From assembly GCA_029465975.1 (NCBI GenBank), contig CM055730.1, forward strand, positions 5,247,301-5,311,300: DNA of 64,000 nucleotides, in the 5' to 3' direction. Below are positions 36,158 through 47,900 of the stretch, in pieces (position 1 is the first letter of the stretch; the number at the start of each line of letters is the position of its first letter). The translations under genes and the position numbers were made by a program. The notes beneath the pieces are model-generated. The model was not told the origin of the DNA, searched no databases, and worked only from the letters and a program-made list of their open reading frames with translations. The DNA comes from Dallia pectoralis. Taxonomy: Eukaryota > Chordata > Actinopteri > Esociformes > Umbridae.

Positions 36158-38271
36158 TTCACAAAATAGAGATTTGAAACATTACAGTGATGTCATCTTG
36201 CCCTCAATGATGCCACTGGCCGAGTTTGTTAGATTGGCCACATGTTGTTTTAGTGATGTCTTACAATATTGTTGGTAAAAAAGAATAATAATCACGTATA
36301 AATGAGGGCTAAAAATGCATTGTGATGGATAAGAAGTATCTTGCACCCAGACTGAAATATTTTGGATTTCTGTAAGTGGATTTGTTACGTCAGAAAAATA
36401 CTGAATACACCCCAATAAGCATTATAAGTTATGACAATGATCGTATTACGTTTGCATTGGTTTTTCAGTTTTGACAGTTCAACATTAGTAATCACTGACC
36501 TTCTGAAAGAAACCAGAATAGAACAGTCAGCCCAAATGTCAGCCAGACAGCAAAATAAGAGGGAAATGAAAGGAAAATGCGAGGAGAGAGAAGAGAGAGA
36601 GAGGAGAGAGAAGATTGGAGAGAAAAGAGAGGAAAGAGAAGAGAGAGGCAATGTGGCGAAAAAGAGAGGCAAGATGAATGAAGGAAATTTATGAAGGCAG
36701 AGATGGAAACAGCCCTATAGTATAATGTATGTATGTATAATGGTTAGACAAAACTGTATGATGAGCAAACAAAACAAACAAAAGCCTGACAAGATAATGA
36801 CTGTCCCAGATCAGGGCCGAGTCAAACTCATGGAAAACCAAAAACACATCTGCTTATGTTGCTAGGACACAATTATTTTCAAATACTCTAAAAACAAAAC
36901 ACCCATATTTAATGAATTTATTTATTTGAGTGGGCGGGCAATTCGGGCTAATTCCACCCTGCGTCACCCTAAGACTTTTTGTAACATAATTACATGGTGG
37001 TTTTGAATTACGCCTTACAGTAGTTTAGCAATTATCTGATGGGGAACGAGGTCACCTGAGAAGTGCTTTCACACAGCACCAGGGCTAAGTGGCTAACCTT
37101 CACATCACTCGTTTGTTTCTCTGCTGACCTCTCCCTGTCTGCAGGCCGGCCGGTCGTGGTGTAGTCACTGGGGTGCGGGCGCGCACACGCACACACACGC
37201 ACACGTGCGCGCACACACACACACACACAGACTGCTAGTGCTGTTTCAGAGACAATGGAGATCTTTCCCTTTAAATCTGCTTTTCCAGTTGTTGCCTTTC
37301 TTCGCTGTAACATGGTAAACCAAGCTGGGCTGACAATGCATGTCCTGATCTGTGCTCTTCATAAATGTCTGAAGTGTTTTGTTTCCATTTGCGCTTCATC
37401 TGCTGTTAATCTGCCAAATGCAAGCTAATGTGAGGTAGCTATTCATAAAATAAGGTGAGAGATCCATAGACTCAGAGTTACGCGTCTGACTTGCACAGCC
37501 TCACACCACACACACATTAATTCATAAATAAACAAATAAGCAGGAAATCTGGCACAAGTGTATCCTGCAGGCCTGTACATAATGTAGTGTGTTAAAGTCT
37601 CAGACAAACGATTGGCTGCTCTCCTGTCAGATCGGTCAGGGCTGACATGGTGGTGCCGGGCAATAGGACCAATAATCTCTCCATAGCTCCAATGGAAACG
37701 CAGACACACTTTGCAACTTTGACCACGAGGTCAAACCAAGCGGAGACATTAGAAGCCTCAATTAGCTGCCAATGACAGACAGCGAAATGGTCAGAAAATG
37801 GGTTGAAATAAATTGGTGTAATCGGTTGCATGGTGAGCAAGATTAAACGGCATCATATCAAATCTGGTAGGATTATATTTTGGGGGCACTAAGCCCCATA
37901 ATGCAGTTTCTGAGTAAATAAAAACAGATGGCTGGGCAGGCAAGACTCTATGTGAATCAACTGTCCAAATGCACACACACTGCCACACACACACACACAC
38001 ACACACGGTCTACGGCGGTACATATAGGGTCAATGTCAAAGGTTCCCCTGTCTTCCCATATATGTCAGGTAGCCTGCTATTTTAGACAGGAAAAGGAAAT
38101 TTTGTGGGGTTCTGATTGGTTGATGAAGAGTGTATTTTCAAGTACCGACACGAGAGCATAAAGGGATTACAAGTGTTCCCTTTCATGTTGTTCATTCATA
38201 CACACTTAACCATTAAAAGGGAGGAAAACCATGGCTAGTTCATTTCTGTGCTTGTGCAATGTTTTTGAGAT
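36158..38271. other. 2.1 kb of mostly unique intron with GA and CA patches
   Basis: A GA-rich tract lies at 36556-36672, CA/CG runs at 37174-37229 and a CA run at 37976-38006. About 37740-37870 (TCAATTAGCTGCCAATGACA and following) looks like constrained AT-rich sequence, but this is only an impression. Confidence 0.45.
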
Positions 38272-40421
38272 TGTGTGTGTGTCTGTGTATGTGTCTGTGT
38301 ATGTGTACGTGTATGTGTACGTGTATGTGTATGTGTCTGTGTGTGTCTGTGTGTGTCTGTGTGTGTCTGTGTGTGTCTGTGTGTGTCTGTGTGTGTCTGT
38401 GTGTGTCTGTGTGTGTCTGTGTGTGTCTGTGTGTGTCTGTCTGTGTGTGTCTGTGTGTGTCTGTGTGTGTCTGTGTGTGTCTGTGTGTGTCTGTGTGTGT
38501 GTGTCTGTGTGTGTGTGTCTGTGTGTGTGTGTCTGTGTGTGTGTGTCTGTGAGTGTGTGTCTGTGAGTGTGTGTCTGTGTGTGTGTGTCTGTGTGTGTCT
38601 GTGTGTGTGTCTGTGTGTGTGTCTGTGTGTGTGTGTCTGTGTGTGTGTGTCTGTGTGTGTGTGTCTGTGTGTGTGTGTCTGTGTGTGTGTGTCTGTGTGT
38701 GTGTGTCTGTGTGTGTCTGTCTGTGTGTGTGTCTGTCTGTGTGTGTCTGTGTGTGTGTCTGTGTGTGTGTCTGTGTGTGTGTCTGTGTGTCTGTCTGTGT
38801 GTCTGTCTGTGTGTCTGTCTGTGTGTCTGTCTGTGTGTCTGTCTGTGTGTCTGTCTGTGTGTCTGTCTGTGTGTCTGTCTGTGTGTCTGTCTGTGTGTCT
38901 GTCTGTGTGTCTGTCTGTGTGTCTGTCTGTGTGTCTGTCTGTGTGTCTGTCTGTGTGTCTGTCTGTGTGTCTGTCTGTGTGTCTGTCTGTGTGTCTGTCT
39001 GTGTGTCTGTCTGTGTGTCTGTCTGTCTGTGTGTCTGTCTGTCTGTGTGTCTGTCTGTCTGTGTGTCTGTCTGTCTGTGTGTCTGTCTGTCTGTGTGTCT
39101 GTCTGTCTGTGTGTCTGTCTGTCTGTGTGTCTGTCTGTCTGTGTGTCTGTCTGTCTGTGTGTCTGTCTGTCTGTGTGTCTGTCTGTCTGTGTGTCTGTCT
39201 GTCTGTGTGTCTGTCTGTCTGTGTGTCTGTCTGTCTGTGTGTCTGTCTGTCTGTGTGTCTGTCTGTCTGTGTGTCTGTCTGTCTGTGTGTCTGTCTGTCT
39301 GTGTGTCTGTCTGTCTGTGTGTCTGTCTGTCTGTGTGTCTGTCTGTCTGTGTGTCTGTCTGTCTGTGTGTGTGTCTGTCTGTGTGTCTGTCTGTGTGTCT
39401 GTCTGTGTGTCTGTCTGTGTGTCTGTCTGTGTGTCTGTCTGTGTGTCTGTCTGTGTGTCTGTCTGTCTGTCTGTGTGTCTGTCTGTGTGTCTGTCTGTGT
39501 GTCTGTCTGTGTGTCTGTCTGTGTGTCTGTCTGTGTGTCTGTCTGTGTGTCTGTCTGTGTGTCTGTCTGTCTGTCTGTGTGTCTGTCTGTGTGTCTGTCT
39601 GTGTGTCTGTCTGTGTGTCTGTCTGTGTGTCTGTCTGTGTGTCTGTCTGTGTGTCTGTCTGTGTGTCTGTCTGTCTGTCTGTGTGTCTGTCTGTGTGTCT
39701 GTCTGTGTGTCTGTCTGTGTGTCTGTCTGTGTGTCTGTGTGTCTGTCTGTGTGTCTGTCTGTGTGTCTGTCTGTGTGTCTGTCTGTGTGTCTGTCTGTGT
39801 GTCTGTCTGTCTGTGTCTGTCTGTCTGTGTCTGTCTGTCTGTGTCTGTCTGTCTGTGTCTGTCTGTCTCTGTGTGTCTCTGTGTGTCTCTGTGTGTCTCT
39901 GTGTGTCTCTGTGTGTCTCTGTGTGTCTCTGTGTGTCTCTGTGTGTCTCTGTGTGTCTCTGTGTGTCTCTGTGTGTCTCTGTGTGTCTCTGTGTGTCTCT
40001 GTGTGTCTCTGTGTGTCTCTGTGTGTCTCTGTGTGTCTGTGTGTCTGTGTGTCTGTGTGTCTCTGTGTCTCTGTGTCTGTGTGTCTGTGTGTCTGTGTGT
40101 CTCTGTGTCTCTGTGTCTCTGTGTCTCTGTGTCTCTGTGTCTCTGTGTCTCTGTGTCTCTGTGTCTCTGTGTCTGTGTGTCTCTGTGTCTGTGTGTCTGT
40201 GTGTCTCTGTGTCTGTGTGTCTGTGTGTCTCTGTGTCTGTGTGTCTCTGTGTCTGTGTGTCTCTGTGTCTGTGTGTCTGTGTGTCTCTGTGTCTGTGTGT
40301 CTCTGTGTCTGTGTGTCTCTGTGTCTCTGTGTCTGTGTGTCTGTGTGTCTGTGTGTCTCTGTGTCTCTGTGTGTCTGTGTGTGTCTGTGTGTGTCTGTGT
40401 GTGTGTGTGTGTGTGTGTGTC
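38272..40421. repeat. 2.15-kb composite TG/TC array with nested periods
   Basis: Only TG, TC and a few TA dinucleotides are used. Successive zones have different units: CTGTGTGT (about 38335-38500), CTGTGTGTGT and longer (38500-38770), CTGTCTGTGTGT (38780-39010), CTGTCTGTCTGTGTGT (39010-39370), again the 12-bp form (39370-39800), then CTCTGTGTGT (39870-40040) and CTCTGTGT mixtures to the end. It is open on both strands for up to about 750 codons (TDRQTH or VCLSVC), which is meaningless. Confidence 0.98.
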
Positions 40422-40587
40422 TTTCTATCATATCCCAAAGAGCGTAACAACCTTTTCTCTCCCACTCTCTTTATCGTCCTCTTTCTCTCCCATTTACTCA
40501 TTCTCTAATTCTCTCCATCCATAACCCCTCCCTTCCTCCCGCTCTTCTACTCTCGATTTTTGACATTGTCTGTCTTTTTTTCTATAT

Positions 40588-40930
40588 CACCCCTCCCTCA
40601 CCCTTCCCGCCCGTCTCACCCCTCCCGCCCGTCTCACCCCTCCCGCCCGTCTCACCCCTCCCGCCCGTCTCATTCATCTGCCCGTCTCACCCCTCCCGCC
40701 CGTCTCATTCATCTGCCCGTCTCACCCCTCCCGCCCGTCTCATTCATCTGCCCGTCTCACCCCTCCCGCCCGTCTCATTCATCTGCCCGTCTCACCCCTC
40801 CCGCCCGTCTCATTCATCTGCCCGTCTCACCCCTCCCGCCCGTCTCACCCCTCCCGCCCGTCTCACCCCTCCCGCCCGTCTCACCCCTCCGCCCGTCTCA
40901 CCCCTCCGCCCGTCTCACCCCCCCGTTTGT
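40588..40930. repeat. 18-bp pyrimidine minisatellite CGTCTCACCCCTCCCGCC, ~19 copies
   Basis: Copies of CGTCTCACCCCTCCCGCC are interspersed with the 17-bp form CGTCTCATTCATCTGCC in an alternating middle section. It runs up to 25 nt before the insyn2a acceptor at 40954. On the other strand GGGCGGGAGGGGTGAGACGG fits a G-quadruplex pattern in nearly every pair of units. Confidence 0.95.
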
Positions 40931-40954
40931 CTCACCCTCGCCCGTCTCTCTCAG

Positions 40955-41103
40955 GAACCATGGTGAGTAAGGCGGAGGGGGGTAAATACATGCTCACCAA
41001 CTCTGAGTCAGACTCAGAGGCTGCAGCCTCACCTCAGTCTGCCTCTCTGGCCTTGGAAGTCAAATACTCCTCCCTGGACACCAGCGCCAGATCACAGCAG
41101 CAG
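40955..41103 (+). CDS. insyn2a: insyn2a coding exon 1 (first coding exon, starts with 5 nt of 5' UTR)
   Basis: The acceptor TCTCTCTCAG ends at 40954. Five untranslated bases (GAACC) precede the ATG at 40960. The exon encodes residues 1-48, rich in Ser, Glu and Asp (TNSESDSEAAAS) and then LALEVKYSSLD. It ends on CAGCAGCAG in phase 0. The donor is GTGTGTGTGT, the start of a TG microsatellite, with no GTRAGT consensus at the junction. The acceptor's pyrimidine tract is the end of an 18-bp minisatellite. Because the ATG lies 5 nt into the exon, most of the 5' UTR must come from an upstream exon. Confidence 0.93.
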
Positions 41104-44100
41104 GTGTGTGTGTGAGTGTGTATGTGTGTGTGAGAGAGAGACTGAAACTTACAGTAACATTAAAGACAAAGTCAAATGACAGTTTTCTGGCAAACATGTC
41201 TTGTATGGTAGGTCAGGAAGAGGAACAAGGCCCTCCAGGTGAGGTTCAAAGACATCTGTGAGGCCCAGAATGAGCAGAGAGAAGCCGCTCTGCAGGCAGC
41301 TGGGAAAGGAGGAAAGCCCCTCGCATACAAGGTAAAGAACCCAATGTAATATGGACAAAAAACTAATGACAGCTTACTGTAATATGGACAAAAAACTAAC
41401 GGCAGCTTACTGTAATGTTGACCGAACGACAGATTACTGTAATGTCTACCAAACGGCAGCTTACTGTATCGTCTACCAAACGGCAGCTTACTGTAATGTC
41501 GACCAAACGGCAGCTTACTGTAATGTCAACCAAACGGCAGCTTACTGTAATGTCGACCAAACGACAGCTTACTGTAATGTCGACTAAACGTCAGCTTACT
41601 GTAATGTCTACCAAACGGCAGCTTACTGTAATGTCTACCAAACGGCAGCTTACTGTAATGTCTACCAAACGGCAGCTTACTGTAATGTCTACCAAACGGC
41701 AGCTTACTGTAATGTCTACCAAACGACAGCTTACTGTAATGTCTACCAAACGCAGGTCAGGGAGCCCTAAGGATGTTTCATTTTATAATGAGTTTGAAAT
41801 TTGAATTTGCCGTGCTAAAGCATAAACCCTCAGGGTCGCACAAAACTAGTTTGGGAAATCACCCAGTGTCTTCAAACTCTCACTGGAAGGTCGTCCCTGT
41901 CATTTTGGACAACATAATGTGTTTTTTTTTCTCAACTGTTATTACACCATTATTCAGGTGTGACTTTTTCCTCTGAACCCTCCAACAAGGTGGCGTACCG
42001 GAAGTACATGACCGTGCCGGCACGCCGATCCATCCCCAACGTTACCAAGAGCACCGGGGTGCAGACGTCTCCGGACCTCAAGGGCCGCTACAAGACGTTC
42101 CCCTTCGAGAGGAAGAAAGGCCACAGCCACACCATCAAACACGTGGCGGCGGTGGAGACCTACAAGGGCCACAACAACGGCTTCGTCGTTGACGTCGAGC
42201 GCCCCAAACCCGAGGACGAGGCGGAGGGCGCCTGCGGGGGAGAAGGTGGCGAACACGTCCAAAGAACAAGGGCTCTGTTGCACACTACGGAGTGCATAGC
42301 CACAGTGGAACAGCACTGCCCAGGTGAACCGGACTGCTCTGACCCTCTACTCCTCACGGAGTGCCCCTCTACCTCCAACACCCCCGGTCCCCACCGGGCC
42401 GAGAACTACCAGATCTGCAGCGTCAAATCCAAACCGCGGCGAGGATTACAACACAGGGAACTGGACTCTTCAGAACGCTCTGCCAGTAAACGGCAGCTGC
42501 TGAACTACGAGGAGCCGGGCTCCAGCAGGACTCTGCCGGGCGACTGGGGCGGCGCCGTTTCGGCTCCCAAAGTAACCGGGCCCATCGCCTGGAACTCCCT
42601 AACTCAGGTGGAGTGTTTAGAGAGCCCGACGGCGAGGAGCAAACGGAAGAAGGGATTAGAGCTCAACGGGCTCCAGTCACAGACTCTGCCGCGAGCCGCC
42701 ACCTGCTGCACCACGCAGGCACAGTGCCACCCGTTGCCCCAGCCGCTGTCGCCCCAGCCGCTGTCCCCCCTGACGACGGAGGAGCCCGCCGGCTGCCAGG
42801 CCGGGGTCAAAACGTCCATCGTGGCGACCCCCGTGGGAACTAACCCAGGGGGCGCCTGCAGGCAGATTGTGCCGGTGGTGACTGAGGGAGGAGGTGATAT
42901 TAAAGCACAGCTTCAGGCCATGGAGAACCTGATCTCCTCCAGCCAGGAGACTATTAAAGTACTGCTGGGGGTCATACAGGAGCTGGAAAAAGGAGAAGCT
43001 CACAGGGAAGGGTAAGACAACCATACACACCTTACACACCTTATTGAGAACAAGGCTGTTTTAAGTGTGTGTATTAACCAATGATGTAAAGCCGAGACTA
43101 TTCAGTGGAAATGTGGACAAGACTTCACCATCTACAGCTGTGTGTGTGTGTGTGTATCATTTTGATTATTAATAATTCAGATGAGAACCCACTCAACAGG
43201 CTGTGCTCCCCTGACACTAGAAACCCCCTCAGATGAGCATGTGTTGTGGCTGGTTCCACACACTACTACATGATGTGGATTACAACGGCCAAGTTCACAC
43301 ATCCAACACAGCAGTGGTTCTTCAGACCAACTGGATCCATGCAATGCTGTCATGGGTTGTTATCACCAATCGAGGGTTTATTGAACAGAATGGCATTTTC
43401 AAGGGCTTTAAAAGCGTGCCACGGTATCTATGAGAGTCCAGGCTGCTCTGTCTGAAGAATGATATCATTTTGTGATCTTTTCATAGCTGTCAGAAGTGGA
43501 GCAAACGAGCTAGCAAGACAACAAATCATCTCGCTCAATTTGGGCCGAGTGGTTTGACGTTGACAGGATACATGCTCTGATACTCTCATATCACGAAATC
43601 ACACAACCGAGTTATTGAACCAGTGGTTTGGATCCATGATGTCAACTAAACAACAGAAACAAAATGTATTTTCATTTGTTCTTTAAATTTACATGCCACA
43701 GAAACCAGTTGTGTAGTTAATGTGTCTGATTTAGGATTAGTTGTCTATATCTATGGTCATTAGATACATTGTGACAGACTGGTAGTGGTCTTTATTTGAT
43801 GGTCGGTAGCCAAACAGTGACAGAATGGTAGGGGTCTTTATTTGATGGTCGGTAGCCAAACAGTTACAGACTGGTAGTGGTCTTTATTTGATGGTCGGTA
43901 GCCAAACAGTTACAAACTGGTAGTGGTCTTTATTTGATGGTCGATAGCCAAACAGTGACAGACTGGTAGTGGTCTTTATTTGATGGTCGGTAGCCAAACA
44001 GTGACAGACAGGTAATGCTTATATTTGATTACTGCGCCAAATGAAGAACAGACTGTGATATATAAACAGAACGGCTGAAATGTATAACAGCAGTACCAAG

Positions 44101-44878
44101 GTTGTACCAAGAGTGTAATGAAGAAAAAAGTAGTTTCAGCAGAACTAGAAACAATCAATCAATCGAATGCATTTCAAAAGGTTCTTTTTACATTAGCGGT
44201 TTTCACAAAGTGCCTTTACAGATTCCAGCCTGAAACCACAAAAAACATGAAACAACAAGAAATGAATGCATAGTTGCTAGTGCTGCTGTAACAGCATAGG
44301 TTATCTAAGTAACCAAATAACACCATAATATGTTATCTAACTGACCAGATAACACCGTAATATGTTATCTAACTAACCAAATAACACCATAATATGTTAT
44401 CTAACTGACCAGATAACACCATAATATGTTATCTAACTAACCAAATTACACCAGAATAAGTTAACTAACTAACCAAATAACACCAGAATAAGTTAACTAA
44501 CAAACCAAATAACACCAGAATAAGTTAACTAACTAACCAAATAACACCAGAATAAGTTAACTAACCAACACCACATCTTTGTGATGACAGGACAATATTG
44601 GATTGTGTTTGCGTGTTCTTATGTTTACTTGTGCTTACGTGAGTGTGTACGAGTGTGTACGAGTGTGTACGAGTGTGTACGAGTGTGTACGAGTGTGTAC
44701 GAGTGTGTACGAGTGTGTACGAGTGTGTACGACAAAGCGCCTTTGGCTCCAACCCAGGATGGTGATTAAAACTAAAACAAATCGCTTCACAAAACCACTC
44801 AATTGCTTCCAAGAGCAGGGGATCATTAGCTGGATGCAAAAGGGCTGGGGAGATGGATGGATATATAAGTGGCCTAGT

Positions 44879-44925
<47 letters not shown>

Positions 44926-47900
44926 TAATACAAACGCTAAACAGCGTGTCCTGGAACAGCCATTACACTGAACTGTCATAGATGCACCATAGTCACTAAG
45001 GACATGACTGAGGAGTTATATTAACCTAGTGCACACTACTGAGAGTCACCAGGGACATGACTGAGGAGTGATATTAACCTAGTGCACACTACTGAGAGTC
45101 ACTAAGGACATGACTGAGGAGTGATATTAACCTAGTGCACACTACTGAGAGTCATTAGGGACATGACCGAGGAGTGATATTAACTTAGTGCACACTACTG
45201 ACAGTCACCAGGGACATGACTGAGGAGTGATATTAACCTAGTGCACACTACTGAGAGTCACCAGGGACATGACTGAGGAGTGATAGTAACCTAGTGCACA
45301 CTACTGAGAGTCACTAGGGACATGACTGAGAAGTGATATTAACCTAGTGCACACTACTGAGAGTCACTAGGGACATGACTGAGGAGTGATAGTAACCTAG
45401 TGCACACTACTGAGAGTCACTAGGGACATGACTGAGGAGTGATAGTAACCTAGTGCACACTACTGAGAGTCACCAGGGACATGACTGAGGAGTGATATTA
45501 ACCTAGTGCACACTACTGAGAGTCACTAGGGACATGACTGAGGAGTGATATTAACCTAGTGCACACTACTGACAGTCACCAGGGACATGACCGAGGAGTG
45601 ATATTAACCTAGTGCACACTACTGAGAGTCACTAGGGACATGACTGAGGAGTGATATTAACCTAGTGCACACTACTGAGTGTCACCAGGGACATGACTGA
45701 GGAGTGATAGTAACCTAGTGCACACTACTGAGAGTCACTAAGGACATGACTGAGGAGTGATAGTAACCTAGTGCACACTACTGACAGTCACCAGGGACAT
45801 GACCGAGGAGTGATATTAACCTAGTGCACACTACTGAGAGTCACTAGGGACATGAATGAGGAGTGATATTAACCTAGTGCACACTACTGAGAGTCACTAA
45901 GGACATGACTGAGGAGTGATAGTAACCTAGTGCACACTACTGAGAGTCACCAGGGACATGACTGAGGAGTGATATTAACCTAGTGCACACTACTGAGAGT
46001 CACCAGGGACATGACTGAGGAGTGATATTAACCTAGTGCACACTACTGAGAGTCACTAGGGACATGACTGAGGAGTGATATTAACCTAGTGCACACTACT
46101 GAGAGTCACTAGGGACATGACCGAGGAGTGATATTAACCTAGTGCACACTACTGAGAGTCACTAGGGACATGACTGAGGAGTGATATTAACCTAGTGCAC
46201 ACTACTGAGAGTCACTAGGGACATGACTGAGGAGTGATATTAGCCTAGTGCACACTACTGAGAGTCACTAAGGACATGACTGAGGAGTGATATTAACCTA
46301 GTGCACACTACTGAGAGTCACTAGGGACATGACTGAGGAGTGATATTAACCTAGTGCACACTACTGAGAGTCACTAAGGACATGACTGAGGAGTGATATT
46401 AACCTAGTGCACACTACTGACAGTCACTAGGGACATGACTGAGGAGTGATATTAACCTAGTGCACACTACTGAGAGTCACTAGGGACATGACTGAGGAGT
46501 GATATTAACCTAGTGCACACTACTGAGAGTCACTAAGGACATGACTGAGGAGTGATATTAACCTAGTGCACACTACTGAGAGTCACTAGGGACATGACTG
46601 AGGAGTGATATTAACCTAGTGCACAGTACTGAGAGTCACTAGGGACATGACTGAGGAGTGATAGTAACCTAGTGCACACTACTGAGAGTCACTAGGGACA
46701 TGACTGAGGAGTGATATTAACCTAGTGCACACTACTGACAGTCACTAGGGACATGACTGAGGAGTGATACTAACCTAGTGCACACTACTGAGAGTCACTA
46801 GGGACATGACTGAGGAGTGATACTAACCTAGTGCACACTACTGACAGTCACTAGGGACATGACCGAGGAGTGATATTAACCTAGTGCACACTACTGACAG
46901 TCACTAAGGACATGACTGAGGAGTGATATTAACCTAGTGCACACTACTGACAGTCACTAAGGACATGACTGAGGAGTGATATTAACCTAGTGCACACTAT
47001 TGACAGTCACCAGGGACATGACTGAGGAGTGATATTAACCTAGTGCACACTACTGACAGTCACTAAGGACATGACTGAGGAGTGATATTAACCTAGTGCA
47101 CACTACTGACAGTCACTAAGGACATGACTGAGGAGTGATATTAACCTAGTGCACACTACTGACAGTCACTAAGGACATGACCGAGGAGTGATATTAACCT
47201 AGTGCACACTACTGACAGTCACTAGGGACATGACTGAGGAGTGATATTAACCTAGTGCACACTACTGAGAGTCACTAGGGACATGACCGAGGAGTGATAT
47301 TAACCTAGTGCACACTACTGAGAGTCACTAGGGACATGAATGAGGAGTGATATTAACCTAGTGCACACTACTGACAGTCACTAAGGACATGACCGAGGAG
47401 TGATATTAACCTAGTGCACACTACTGACAGTCACTAGGGACATGACTGAGGAGTGATATTAACCTAGTGCACACTACTGAGAGTCACTAGGGACATGACC
47501 GAGGAGTGATATTAACCTAGTGCACACTACTGACAGTCACTAGGGACATGACCGAGGAGTGATATTAACCTAGTGCACACTACTGACAGTCACCAGGGAC
47601 ATGACTGAGGAGTGATATTAACCTAGTGCACACTACTGAGAGTCACCAGGGACATGACTGAGGAGTGATATTAACCTAGTGCACACTACTGAGAGTCACC
47701 AGGGACATGACTGAGGAGTGATACTAACCTAGTGCACACTACTGAGAGTCACTAGGGACATGACTGAGGAGTGATAGTAACCTAGTGCACACTACTGAGA
47801 GTCACTAGGGACATGACTGAGGAGTGATACTAACCTAGTGCACACTACTGAGAGTCACTAGGGACATGACTGAGGAGTGATATTAACCTAGTGCACACTA

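Noticed and set aside
38206..40524. Frames up to 753 codons on both strands (TDRQTH and VCLSVC repeats)
   Set aside because: Translation of a TG/TC microsatellite; all frames are open, with no other support.
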